From NCBI GenBank assembly GCA_031002005.1, contig JARYHS010008074.1, forward strand, positions 266,911,930 through 266,975,929: DNA of 64,000 bases. The letters run 5' to 3'. The position numbers and the translations under genes were made by a program. The DNA is from Vandiemenella viatica (taxonomy: Eukaryota; Arthropoda; Insecta; Orthoptera; Morabidae). Shown here in pieces: positions 9,776-20,481 of the stretch. Each line of letters begins with the position of its first letter. Position 1 is the stretch's first letter. The notes under the pieces were generated by a model. It did no database searches. It was not told where the DNA came from and saw only the letters and a list, made by a program, of their open reading frames with translations.

Positions 9776-10193
9776 TTAACTCTGAAAGTGTGTGTTTGTG
9801 GCCAAATGTTTATTAGACATTTTTGTCTTATTTTGATGCATAGAATCACCACCTAAAGTATTTGACAGTTTTAACACCCTGTAGTTCAATGTGGTTCCCA
9901 ACGGGAGCAGTACCACTGACCGGTGGGCATTGAAGCGATCATAGAGGGTCTTTCTGGTTAAAGGGACATTTAGGGGGTGTTGGGAACCAACCCCTGCTCT
10001 CCTGCTTTCCCATATTATATCCAGCTGTAATAGCTGTATCATAGAATTTTTTATATGCATTCCCAAGGTCATATGTAGCCAAAAAAGGATTTAGCATTGT
10101 TAAACATTTAGTTTCTAAGGAAAGAAATGTATTTTCAGTTGCGGAACGCAGCAATTTAAGATTGCTGATGACAAATAAGGGTTCAAATATCAA
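9776..10193 (-). pseudogene. Unrecognised broken ORF pair
   Basis: Two overlapping minus-strand frames (10193-9939 and 10072-9776) appear to be one gene with a frameshift. The first encodes NLKLLRSATENTFLSLETKC and YDLGNAYKKFYDTAITAGYN. The second continues as YDRFNAHRSVVLLPLGTTLN. The residue composition looks protein-like, but I do not recognise the family. The lower end overlaps the right terminal repeat of the DUF4817 element, so only 9894-10193 is independent of it. Confidence 0.3.
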
Positions 10194-10374
10194 AAAATTA
10201 ATGCCATTACACGAGTGTAGCCCTCTAATTAATCATATTTTTCCCATAATATTTATTTGTTAATCAAACTGTGAACAATGCACCAGTATTGTTTGTTTTT
10301 GAATAAAGTAATTTTAGATATATGTACTTGTTTTTCTACATATATGATATTGTACACATCACCTATGGATGGCG

Positions 10375-10545
10375 TCATCCAATCAGTGTTTCAAAAAGTG
10401 GATTAGAAGCCAAAATGGTTGGAACACTATGGGTTACATTATATCATAAGGAGGGGCATCAGTGTGTTGTTTTTTCTGAGAAGGGGGCAGGTAGTAATTT
10501 TGTTTTTAAAAGTGGGTGATAGGCCAAAAAAAGTTGGGAATGTAT
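10375..10545 (+). repeat. Possible degenerate hAT end
   Basis: AAAAGTGGGTGATAGGCC followed by AAAAAAAGTTGGGAA resembles the right end of the hAT element at 40436-41119. A CAGTGTTTC lies near 10385. No clear target duplication was seen. Confidence 0.3.
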
Positions 10546-10669
10546 GCTGTAGATTATTAGGAAACAAAAGTGGATAAAGTGGAAAAATTAAACATTTGGA
10601 TAGTAGAATAACCACCATCACCAAATTTGAAGGTTGTCACAGCGTTGAAACAAGGATAGACACGTGCAC

Positions 10670-10715
10670 ACATAGAGCACTGAAATTTTCGGGCCTATAG
10701 CCCTTCTTCAACAAT
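10670..10715 (-). ncRNA. Hammerhead-ribozyme-like core in the PLE3 tail (degenerate)
   Basis: Minus strand: UUGAAGA (10711-10705), then a perfect GGGC/GCCC hairpin, then GAAA (10690-10687). A hammerhead needs CUGANGA, a stem II and GAAA; here the first C is changed to U, so cleavage is unlikely. Hammerheads are known in Penelope-like elements. Stem III and the cleavage site were not resolved. Confidence 0.45.
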
Positions 10716-10929
10716 AGAATGAATTAGCTGCATGCTGGAAACTGGCAGCTAACTGGAGGCACAGATCGTTGGTTGGTGAGAAATAGGGGTGGGAGTTAAA
10801 AGGTATAAACCTGAGAAATGTAAAATTTTTAACATGTCATGGGAACAAGACAAAGGCAGGTGAAAGGAGTCAGCAAAAAATATATTCCAGTATAATCTTA
10901 AATATATATAAAAATAGATGTATGTTTTC

Positions 10930-11610
10930 CTATATTTCACCTTTCAGCCACCACTACCTAGCACAGATCACTGGTCTTTGTGTGTGGAAGTTGCATGGAG
11001 TTTCCTGCCATGCACAACATTGGCCGAATGTCGATAGCTGTGGGAATGTGGGAGATATGATCGTTAAGAGTGGTCGATGCAAGGCATTTTCGTATTTTGA
11101 CCAAAGACAATTGTCTCCGTATATGTAACTCTGCTGCCACAACTACATAGCATAGACCATTGGTGTTTGTGTGTGGTAGTGGTATCGTGTCTCCTTTCGT
11201 GTACTATGGTAGTTAGATGTCAGTAGCTATGGGGACGTGGGAGGTATGGTGGATGAAAGTGGTCGACCTGCGACACTTTCATATTTATACCAAAAACCTA
11301 TGTGCCATGGTGTATCACTTTTCAGCCAAAACTATCTAGCGCAGATCACAGATATTTGTGTGTGGTTGTAGCACAGTCACCTATCGATCACAACGTTGGC
11401 CGAATTTTGGTAACTGTGGTAGTGTGGGAGATATGGTGGTTGAAATTAGTCGATCAAGGATATTTTTGTATTTCGACCAAAGATATGTGTGTCCGTATAT
11501 TTTACTTTGCTGCCTGAACTCCATAGCGCAGATGACTGACGTTTGTGTGTGGTAATTGCATCGAGTCTCCCATCGTGCACTATGGTAGTTAGATGTCGAT
11601 AGCTGTCAAT
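10930..11610 (+). repeat. 187-bp satellite, array A (about 3.6 copies)
   Basis: Monomers are recognised by TTTGTGTGTGG at about 10977, 11165, 11354 and 11541, giving spacings of 186-189 bp. Other conserved blocks are GGCCGAATNTNGNTA, GGGAGATATG and TTTNGACCAAAGA. Monomers are clearly diverged from each other. The same satellite, in reverse orientation, makes up array B at 48785-50190. The low-coordinate edge (AAAAATAGATG beside a TATATA run) matches the high-coordinate edge of array B, so one boundary is shared. Confidence 0.9.
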
Positions 11611-12099
11611 CCGAATTCTTTACAAACCCCAACCAAAATCATGGTTACCAGCTAGTTTTTGTGTAAATATAAACCAACTGGAATAAAAACTGAATAATGT
11701 TACATATTGCTTAAAAATCGGCCCTGGCTGGTTGTAGTTTTGTGAGAAGAAATAGTGGTTGGAAAAGAAGGAAAATTACTGGGTGTTATCTTAAATTAAG
11801 ACCCAACAGCTGATGTATCGATTTTGTACTGGTAAGCCGGTTCCCAACTTCTGAGTTCAGAGATGCTTCTTCTGTTTGAAAGGACTCTGTTTGCACGGAC
11901 AGTGAAACAAGAATTGGTGGCATGACGAGATACTGGTTGGAGAGGGTTCTGGGTGAATACTGTTTGTAACTAAATATTTCTTTGCATTTCAATATGCCTT
12001 TCACCTAGTTGAAATAAAATCGCACATCCTCTTCCTAAAATCAGTATGAGCCTCAATATTATAGAATGGTCTCATGATAAAAATTTCCCATATTTTTTC

Positions 12100-14640
12100 T
12101 ACACGCTTTGCGGTACATACAGTCTTTTGACTTATTAGCCCTTGTTCTCCAACTCATCTTGAAAGTTAGTGCTGAAGACACCTTATATCTCTCCACAAAA
12201 TACTGCTGCTTTCAAACCCGCTTGTCATCCCCATACCTTCAGCAGGTCTTGCAACAGTCCATATATTCCATGAACAGGCATTCTCAAAAGCACTTACAGA
12301 AATTATCCACATTGAAAAAAATTCCATCTTGGAGCAGTGCAGTCTATTCCCTGTAAGTTACCAGGTCAACCACCCAATATGCAACCTCTCCTTATCTCCT
12401 CACAATCTTTTGTGGCTCCGCTCCTCTACAAACTTCAATCATGCCCTTTAAAACCCACTTTTCACCTATCCAACCTGAATCCAGCTACAAAATCCAAACT
12501 ATCTGTTAGAAATCTATCATCTTCTCCATTCTCAGATCCTCAATTTTTGTCTCACATTTACACCGAGTCCTTAATGTGGTCAGGTCATCCATATCTGTGA
12601 CTCCCAGTTTTTCTGTTTCACACTCCGCTGGTGGTACAACTTTACTTTTAGTTCACCAGATACTTGGGATGAGCTGGAGCCTACTTTCCAGAGATTCCTA
12701 CCACCATCCTCACTTGATCCACCACCCCTTCCTCAGAAACATGTTCCACAAATTTTGTGACTACGTGATTGAGGTCCCTCATCAGGTGTTCCAATACTAA
12801 TACCTGCTGCCCCCTCAGCTGTGACCCTATACTGCTGTCAACAGTATCATAAAGGTTTTTGTACAATTAAATGTGCTCCTCCAAGGTCTCACCCCTCAAT
12901 CGATCTCACTCCCAGTAAGCCGTGAGTTCCTACTATATATCTGCTTCCGAAGGGCTATAAAACTGGCAATCCTGGATGCCTCACAGTTTCCACTTGTGGT
13001 TCACTAACCAAATGTATCTGTGCCTTGATCAACCACTACTTGCAGCCCATTCATTGTCAGTCAGCTTCCATCCCTAATCAAAGACACACAACAGTTCCTA
13101 CTCTGCCTTTTCACTATGCCCACACCTCTTCCATCTTAGTAAGAATTGACACGACATCCTTTACACCAACATTCCTCTCTGCCATGGAACTTTTTCTAGA
13201 ATGCCGTACCTATAGCTTCCCCAGTACATTCTTTCTAATCAGCCTGTCTCTTCTGATTCTTAATAAATTTTTCACCTTTAAGGGGAAAATTTACCATCAG
13301 ATTTGTGGCACTGCCATGGGCACCCATATATCCATCTTTTACGCAAATTTCTGCCTATACCACCTTTAACAACATTTCTGAATGATGGCTCAGGTTTTTA
13401 AAGAATGTTTTCATGATCTGATCCTGTTTGCAAAAATAACTTTCTCAATTCCTTTAATACCCTGAACGTCACCATATTCTCACTCCCCCCTTTTTTTACT
13501 TATGGCTTTACGCCTCATCAACGCCGAGGTCATTAGAGGCAGGATGGGACTGGGGAAAAGGAACAGGAAGGAATTCAGCCACGGCATTTTTTGAGGAAGC
13601 ATCCCGGAATTCGCCTGGAGTGATTTGGGGAAACCATGGAAAAACCAAATCTGGATGCTCGGACGGGGATTCGAACCAGCGTCCTCCCAAATGCTAGTCC
13701 AGAGCGCTAACCGCTCACCCACCACACTGATTTCTCACTCCCATGCCACTAGATGTTTATTTGTCCCTGTGTAATGGCCACCTCAGCTCAGTTGTCATAC
13801 CAAACCTACCAACCCACCACAGTACCTTCATTTTGACAGCTGACAGCCTTATCACAATATAAGCTCCCTTCCCTGCAGCCTTGGCATCCTTGAGAGGCTC
13901 TCGCACTGTGTTAAAAAAATTAAAAAAAAAATAAAAAACAAAAAAACATTTGCATTCCACATCACAATCTGCTCAGCCTATCAAGCACCCCAAACATTAA
14001 AAAAAACAAACACAGTCCAGTCCAGGTAACCCTATACTTTTTCCAGGCCAGGAATCAAATGACTGAGTCCTTTGGCAAAGTTGCAGTTTCCTGCTCAGAA
14101 AAGAGAGCCTTCGCAAAATCCTCCAAGAACATGCTTCATGAGACAGCCCAAAGTCTCTCTTATATGTAACTGATCCCACTGCAAGCATACACCTTACGTC
14201 CACCACCTTCAACAACCCATTAACCAGGTAAAGCTTCCACATTAAAGGACATGTCACCTGCGAAACCTTCTGATTTCAAATAACCTGCAACCATGGACCA
14301 GCCTCATACATAGGTCTGACACGAAATCCACTGGCCATAAGAATGAATGACCCCAGACAAACGGTATTCATCCAGAAGCCTCTGTAACCAGTACCTTGTT
14401 GTGCCATCACTCATAAGACCAACAATTTCAGTTCTTGCTTCACTGTCTATGCAATCAGAGTACTCTTGGACAGAAGCAGCATCTCTGAAGTCAGAAGAAG
14501 CATCTCTTGAAGTCAGAAGTTGTGAACTGATCTATCATTGCAAACTGGGTACCATACAGTTGCCAGGTATTAACTTAAGATAACACTCAGTAATCTTTCA
14601 TCTTTTTCAACCATTCCCCGCCCCCTCTATTTCTTCCCAC
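12100..14640 (+). pseudogene. Penelope-like element (PLE4), long degenerate copy
   Basis: Plus-strand frames give, in order, an RT region (GYKTGNPG, STCGSLTKCI, INHYLQPIHCQS, FFTFKGKIYHQICGTAMGTH), a SINE interruption at 13488-13742, and the endonuclease region. The latter includes HRSDTKSTGHKNE and the C-terminal block WTEAASLKSEEASLE to LPGINLR, ending at about 14583. Every frame carries stops, and the catalytic RT motif C cannot be found intact. This is the only copy in the window that spans from RT to the C-terminus on the plus strand. Confidence 0.75.
13488..13730 (-). mobile_element. tRNA-derived SINE, copy 2, inside PLE4
   Basis: The reverse strand matches copy 1 at 9192-9445: B-box-like GGTTCGAATCCCCG, CCATGGTTTCCCC, CGGGATGCTTCC, and an A tail seen as a T run at 13491. 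The duplication TTCTCACTCCC flanks it (left within 13476-13487, right within 13731-13742). The A box is more diverged than in copy 1. Confidence 0.85.
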
Positions 14641-14683
14641 ATGAACCACTGCACATCACAACTTTTTTTTTAAAGCAGTGTTT

Positions 14684-14940
14684 AATATTGATAAATAAAT
14701 AATGCCAAAGCAATTTAATATTTGTGCATTTATTGAACTCCCGAACGTGTTTCACTTTTTTGCATAAGTATCTTCAGCGGGTTCTTGTTACAAATTGGTT
14801 ATAACCAATCCGTAACATTTGTACGTAATTACTAGAACCCACTGAAGCTGCTTCTGCAAAGAAGTGAAATGCGTTCAGGAGTTCAATAAATGCATAAACA
14901 TTCAATTGCTTTGGTGTTATTTACTTATCAATATTATCAG
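14684..14940. repeat. Imperfect palindrome with hammerhead-like cores in both arms
   Basis: Two arms of roughly 105 bp are inverted copies, sharing CCAAAGCAATT, GCATTTATTGAACTCC and TTTGCA blocks around a centre near 14810. On the minus strand the left arm reads CUGAAGA (14777-14771), a short ACUU/AAGU hairpin, then GAAA (14753-14750). On the plus strand the right arm reads CUGAAGC (14842-14848), a CUUC/GAAG hairpin, then GAAA (14866-14869). The left arm has the full hammerhead core sequence; the right has one core change. It lies just beyond the 3' end of PLE4. Confidence 0.7.
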
Positions 14941-15069
14941 CAATTGAGGAAAATGATCCATAACACCCAGAATGTTTAATAGCTTTGAGTTTTTATTCAA
15001 GTTTGTTTATAATTTATATTCATATAAAAATCACACTGGAATATATTTTCTACCTACTTGGTAATCTTT

Positions 15070-15755
15070 TGGTTGCATGAAATAACTACTTAACTACTGC
15101 AAAGAATCACTTTTCACTTAAGTTTTTTTTCCATGACCTCTACAATATCATCACACAGTACTCACAGAGCAGGCATCAGCTTGACCAAAGATACTAAGCA
15201 CAATCTTACAAACACTCCAGCAATTCTAACACTCTCTGTTCAACTAACTCGTCTCTGCCACTTGTTTTATGTAGACGCTACAGAAATATCCAGAATAATT
15301 CAGAGAGTTCCGACCGATGTTTCTCGAATTCTAAAACTACTTTAACAATTAAATCCATATTAAAAAACTACAAATTTTACAAAATCACTTACAATCATTT
15401 GAAAACATTTTGAAATAAAATTTAATACTGTTTACCTGCATTTACATACAAAATTATCAACACAAACCAGTCCAAACTGCTGCAAATTGTCCTGCAAACA
15501 TCATATTTCATGTCAATACTTACAAACTTATAATTAATGATTCATACATAATACGGTCCTTGACCAAATTACATAGCATTTACATAGTTTCTCTCCATAA
15601 AACAGTTTTCATTTACATCACAAATATACACAAATTCACAATCAACCACACAAAATATACACACATCCCTAATAAATCAACTCTCAGCTTGCTATGTATA
15701 ATTATTCAAATAACATTTCATACAAGGGCTGGGTCTGAGGGCTCTTATAATCCCT
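15070..15755 (-). mobile_element. 3' LTR of minus-strand LTR retrotransposon 1, with PPT
   Basis: About 690 bp are shared with 19835-20454 (5' LTR) and 7750-8371 (solo). Just outside its start on the minus strand is a polypurine tract (CTTGGGGAGGGA, plus 15751-15763), the usual primer site for plus-strand DNA synthesis. LTR bases shared by all copies begin at TATAA-AGCCCTCAGACC. The far end is placed only approximately, near AGTTATTTCA. Confidence 0.72.
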
Positions 15756-16060
15756 CCCCAAGATTCATTTGATTTTATAATTAAAATTGACTGAATCCTT
15801 CATGAATTTAGGAAGATGGTATGAACATAGGAGTTCAGCACACAAGTCATAGCTAATCAATTAGCATACTTATTACATGTATACAATCAAAATTCACAAT
15901 CCTTCATTACATACAACATCTAAACACTGCTTACAAATTTTATACCAGTCACAAAAAATATTTATCTATTTACAGATCAAACCATTTTCTTATATGTTCA
16001 CATTCTTAATTCCTATTTTACTAAACAATCACTTACTTACATCATATTAAGCCTAAGATA

Positions 16061-16061
<1 letters not shown>
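15756..16061 (-). other. Interior of LTR retrotransposon 1, no coding signal
   Basis: AT-rich sequence lies between the PPT and the 62-bp A run. No pol or env motif was seen in any frame. Confidence 0.45.

Positions 16062-16123
<62 letters not shown>
16062..16123 (+). repeat. Poly(A) tract (62 bp)
   Basis: A pure A run sits immediately upstream of the truncated 5' end of LINE A copy 2. This is unusual, since a LINE tail should lie at its 3' end. Confidence 0.95.
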
Positions 16124-16125
<2 letters not shown>

Positions 16126-16129
16126 ACAC

Positions 16130-17155
16130 ACAGAAAGTTAGGGTAGGAAATGTGGTATCAAAAGAAGTAGAAGTAAAAATTGGTGTGCCACAGGGTAGCG
16201 TACTGGGACCATTGCTATTCATTATTCTAATGAATAATTGTGTTGATTGTTTACTATCTGAAATTAGATTGTTTGCAGATGACATAATGCTGTATAAAAG
16301 AATCAAAACGATAGAAGATTGTAAACAGTTGCAGGGTGATCTGGACAGGATATGTAGTTGGGTTAGTAAACATGGGATGAAGATAAATGCATAGAAGAGT
16401 CAGCTTATTAGATACACAAATAAAAAACAAAAGGTTAATTATCAATATAAGGTGGGGTAAGAATTGCTTGCCAAAGACTTGAAATGTAAATATCTTGGCA
16501 TTTTGATAACAAGCATAACTGGGCTGGACACATTGGACAGGTGGTAGGAAAAGGTTTCAAAGTTCTGCACTTGTTGGAGAGAGTGATGAGGGGATGAACG
16601 GGAGAAGTAAAGGAACTGGGTTACAAAACTTTGGTGAGACCATTGCTCGAATATGGTAGTGTAGTATGGGACCCTCATTTTACGTATCAAATACAGGAGT
16701 TGGAGAGGGTGCAAAGAAGGACTGCTAGATTTGTTTCTGGAAATTATCGTAGAATGCAATCAGTGACGGATATGATAAAGGAGCTGAAATGGGATTCATT
16801 GCAAGACAGGAGGAGGTTGAGGAGGGTCATGGGAGTGTACAGGGCATATACTGGTGATGAGGCATGGAAAGATATTGCAATAGGTGTGACAAGTAGTGCA
16901 TGGAAGGGAAAAGATGACCATGACAACAAGCTGGCACTCGATTTCAAGCACAAGGGTGTAGGAAGATTCTCTCTTTAAGTTAATGTGTGTCAGGGATTGG
17001 AATGAGTTACCAAGAGAAATGATGAATAATTTACCCAAAACTTTGAAAGAATTTAAAGATAAAATTTGTAGAGGGCAAATGTAGGTGGGTGCAGGATAGG
17101 GGGAAGATGGGTGTGTAGGGAAATTGCCACCGAAGTCTGTGCTCCATTTCAATTT
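16130..17155 (+). pseudogene. LINE family A reverse transcriptase, 5'-truncated copy 2
   Basis: It starts at CAGAAAGT and aligns with 160-1185 of copy 1 almost base for base. It carries GVPQGSVLGPLLFIIL, LFADDIMLY and the thumb block ARFVSGNYRR. An in-frame stop (INA*KSQ) lies near 16391, a small deletion near 16505 shifts the frame, and another break follows GVGRFSL. The 3' end has GAAATTGCCACC and CTGTGCTCC, then an A-rich tail. It sits inside LTR retrotransposon 1 in the opposite orientation. Confidence 0.88.
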
Positions 17156-17708
17156 AAAAAAAAAATAAAGTCAATCATACACTATGAGCAGACTGTCAAT
17201 GAGTTTGATGTAATCTTGGTTGTCCGGGTTGAACGCGGAAGTCTGCGCACCCACCTGTCAATGAGTTTGTTTACATTTTTACAATAGCTGAATATTGGCT
17301 GCTGCCACAGTGCAGTCAACACCAACACCATGAAAATTTTCAAAAGTCACTAGACAAAACTGTTTTAGTTCTTTCATACATCTGAATAATTTACTTTAAA
17401 CATTGGACTTTGTTTCCTTAATCTCTTATGTGGAGTACACAAACTAGTTATCTAGGTATATTTAATTGACATAATATTATTTGCAAAATCGTATATTTAC
17501 ATGTAGTGACTCCTCCCTGAAAGATGCATTCAAAAAACTAATTAATCTATTGGTAGCTGACATTAGGGCACCCCTCCATGAGACATTGGTATGGTCCTTA
17601 CCTTATAAAGTGAAAGCCAGTTTCAGGATTTCCCTGAAAACCCAACACTATGTAAATCACTTTATTATTATTATTTTTTTAACCTTCCAGTTTTCATGAT
17701 CATCTAAT
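17156..17708. other. Interior of LTR retrotransposon 1, no feature recognised
   Basis: Mixed AT-rich sequence lies between LINE A copy 2 and the hAT MITE. No domain was recognised. Confidence 0.4.
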
Positions 17709-18041
17709 CAGGGCCGCCGTAAGCGGGGGTGCAAGGCGTGCACCGCACATGGGCGGCAAAACGAGCAATCGACAGTCGCCGCCCCTTGAAAGTTGCCACA
17801 AATTATGTAGCGGGCGACCTTTTTTTTTTATTTTTTTTTTAGCTCAACAGCTGCTTTGGGCGCACGGCGACACTCGGGATGGCAACAATGGGGGCAGCAA
17901 ATAATGTTCGAAGGGGCGACAATCTCACAGTTTTTTTGACCCGGTTCGGAAATTTCCTAAATCCACCACTGGCTGTAGTTAGACAGGGGGCGGCATAATC
18001 GGTATTGCACGCGGGCACTGAAACAGCTAGCGGCGGGCCTG
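17709..18041. mobile_element. hAT-type MITE (333 bp) with 8-bp target duplication
   Basis: The terminal repeats are CAGGGCCGCCGTAAGC on the left and, reverse-complemented, CAGGCCCGCCGCTAGC on the right. The 8-bp duplication CATCTAAT at 17701-17708 and 18042-18049 is exact and is the hAT signature length. The interior is GC-richer than its surroundings, with T runs, and does not code. Confidence 0.88.
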
Positions 18042-18253
18042 CATCTAATACCACACTTTTATATCTATTGAGCTTTGTATAATACAAAATAGCTGACTTT
18101 GACTTATCAACAGAACAGCTGACAGATCGTAAGGTTTTGTTTACACAAATCATTTGTCATTACATTGCAACACTACTGAATCAACCAACAACACAAATTT
18201 ACAATCATCACTACTGCAATTCAGTTTTTCCTTACTTCTGGCTTCACTACTCA

Positions 18254-19180
18254 TTAACTGATAATTACTTGAAAAATTATCTGAATCTGTATCCACATTT
18301 TTTCTAACATTTGACTCGCTGAGTTCCTCTCCACAACATTATTGTCCTTTTCTTCAATTATCACTTCGATATCATAGCCTCCATCAAAGAGAGTACTAAA
18401 CATTGTGTCGGCGAAGTCATATGTGGGATGTTTTTCCAAGTTGGAAACTGGTACTGGGGCTTTCTTACCTCCAACCATTTCTTCAATATTATCATCCATA
18501 TCATTAATTACCTGCCCCTCTACTACACCATCATTATGAAAATAATTTGCTACTCCCTCCGTTACATTATTTGCCACATTAGGATTACTTGCTACATTAC
18601 ATTCATTAACTTCGTCACCTCCTGGAGTTATAACTTTGTCGCATTCTAGAGATGACACTACAGTTACATTACTATCAGAAATTACTTCCTTTACACTCTA
18701 ATCAGCTGCTATGTCATAGCTTTGAATGACTTCTATCTCTTGGACTATCTCATTCACGGTATCGGGGCTAAATGCTTCCTCATATTTTTTACTAAATTGT
18801 TCTGCTGCTTCCACTAGTTTCGAGTTTAATTGGTTAATGTCCTTTTTGATTTGAGAAATAAGGCTCTGGAATTGTTTATTGATTTTATCATCAAAACAGT
18901 TAGCTAATTCAGAGAATTTGGTGTCATTGTTTTGTTTCAGTTAAGAAAACTTACCTGACCACTGAAATCTGAAAGTCTTATGAATTTCTCAAAATTTACT
19001 ATCATTATCTTGCTTTGCTTTAACTTATTTCTAACTTCAGCAAATTTACTATCATTATTTAATTCATTTTTAAATTTGGCAAACTGAGAATTAATTTCAG
19101 AAAGTTTACTATTGATTTCAGAGAATTTGCTATCAAATTTTACATTAAAATGATTTATTAGGGATTCTAGAAATGCTTAC
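18254..19180 (-). pseudogene. Gag-like protein of LTR retrotransposon 1
   Basis: The minus strand from about 19180 encodes a heptad-like coiled coil (KFDSKFSEINSKLSEINSQF). Sequence such as DKINKQFQSLISQIKKDI follows, then an acidic region. A clean 134-codon frame covers 18658-18254 (ending near VERNSASQMLEKMW). Placement between a 5' LTR (19835-20454) and a 3' LTR (15070-15755), plus the coiled coil and acidic low-complexity profile, fits a gag precursor. There is no zinc knuckle. Protease, RT and integrase were not found, so the element is non-autonomous or deleted. Confidence 0.5.
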
Positions 19181-19834
19181 AAATTTAGAATACCAGATAT
19201 ATTCAACCAATTACTAAGTTAATTTTGACACCAAAAATTAAGAGAAAAGAAACTGATTTTATTAAGTTACCACAAACAAAAGTACAAAAACAAACAGCTA
19301 AATACTCACTGTTCAATGGCCACTGTATTTTGAAGCACTTAAACACTTTCTCTTAACACTTTTATCATTTTTTCTTAGTGTAGCATTACTCTTCAATACA
19401 TTTCACACACACTTCCCTCATTGATTGTCAAAACACACCAACCTGGCGCTGAAGAAAACTCATATCCTGGGCCGAAAAATTCTGGCACTTGCTATCAGCT
19501 TAGCACAGGTACTTCCAGTGTGCTACTCCCAATTTGTCGCTGGTTCCAAGAAATCACCGGTTGGATCCCTCCTCCAGACTTCCAAACTGTGACGCGTCTC
19601 TCATTGTACGTCAGTATCTCATCGCCACCACTAAATTTAAAACTCCAAATATTACTTTCGCATATTGCACTTTAGTTACAGGTTCCTTTTGGTATTTTGA
19701 CATCTGTTACCTTACAGAAATTATAAAATATCATGTCTGTCTATGGTTGCAATAATAATTGTTTCTTTAATTACTAATTTTTGCTGTTCAGTCCTTTCAC
19801 AGAAGCCATGATAAGCATTTGGTCACTTGAAATG
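19181..19834 (-). other. Leader region of LTR retrotransposon 1
   Basis: This lies between gag and the 5' LTR on the minus strand, so it should hold the primer binding site. A clear TGG-initiated tRNA complement directly at the LTR edge was not found. Confidence 0.4.
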
Positions 19835-20454
19835 ACTACTACAAAGAATCACTTTTCACTTTTTTGCGAACTGTAGAATAACATTACACAGTACACACAT
19901 TTGCTTGACCAAAGATACTAAGCACTGTCATACAAATATTCCAGCGATTATATCATTCAGTTAACATGCAAGTCTCTTCTCAACTAACTATCTCGTCTCT
20001 TCCAGTTGTTTATATAGACATTACAGAAAGGTCCAGAATAATTTAAGAGTTCCGGCCGATGTTTCTCGAATTCTAACAATACTTTAACAATTAAATCCAT
20101 ATACAAATAATTATAAATTGTTCAAAATCACCCAAAATCATTAGAAAACATCTTGAAATGAAAGATAATACTATTTACATGCATTTACACACAAAATTAT
20201 CAACATAAACCATTCCAAACTGTTGCAAATTGTGCTCCAAACATCATAGCTTTCATCAGTACCTACAATTACAAACTTTTAATTAATGATTCATACATAA
20301 TACTGTCCTTGAACACACAACATTTACATAGTTTCTCTCCATGTTCCTTTACATGAGAATTGTACACAAATTCACAATTAACCATACACAATATATCCCT
20401 AATTAATCAACTCCCTGCTTGTTATACATAGTTCTTTAAATAACATTTCATACA
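19835..20454 (-). mobile_element. 5' LTR of LTR retrotransposon 1 (main part)
   Basis: It aligns with the 15070 copy. On the minus strand TCTATATAAACAACTGG forms a TATA box about 30 bp before the presumed start. The LTR is interrupted after ACATTTCATACA by LINE B; its missing start reappears at 24085-24113. Confidence 0.75.
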
Positions 20455-20481
20455 TCTACATCTACATATATACTCTGCAAT

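Larger units (their letters stand above)
7608..9893 (-). mobile_element. DUF4817-type DNA transposon with about 85-bp terminal inverted repeats
   Basis: The left end (7608-7695) and right end (9808-9893) are imperfect inverted repeats sharing ATGTTTATTAGACATTTTTG followed by TCTTATTTTGATGC. They end outward in GTGTTAAAA-like sequence. Between them, on the minus strand, are remnants of a DDE transposase. The element is itself cut by a solo LTR (7750-8371) and a tRNA-derived SINE (9192-9445). Removing both insertions leaves about 1.4 kb, a plausible size for this insect transposon type. Confidence 0.8.
10585..12010 (-). mobile_element. Penelope-like element (PLE3), 3' part, split by a satellite array
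   Basis: At 12004-11786 the minus strand has the PLE C-terminus (YSPRTLSNQYLVMPP, EEASLNSEVGN, LLGLNLR). Below the satellite array (10930-11610) it continues with a 3' tail that aligns with the tail of PLE5 near 52120-52350. Shared landmarks are GAAGAAGGGC, CAGCTAA/CAGCCAA near GCATG, and the terminal TATCCAAATGTTTAAT. The array therefore lies inside this copy. The endonuclease core and RT are gone. Confidence 0.65.

Noticed and set aside
15070..20454. The three 620-690-bp repeats as 3' UTRs of a DNA transposon
   Set aside because: A polypurine tract, a TATA box, LTR-like pairing around a gag-like ORF and absence of transposase in two of three copies favour LTRs.
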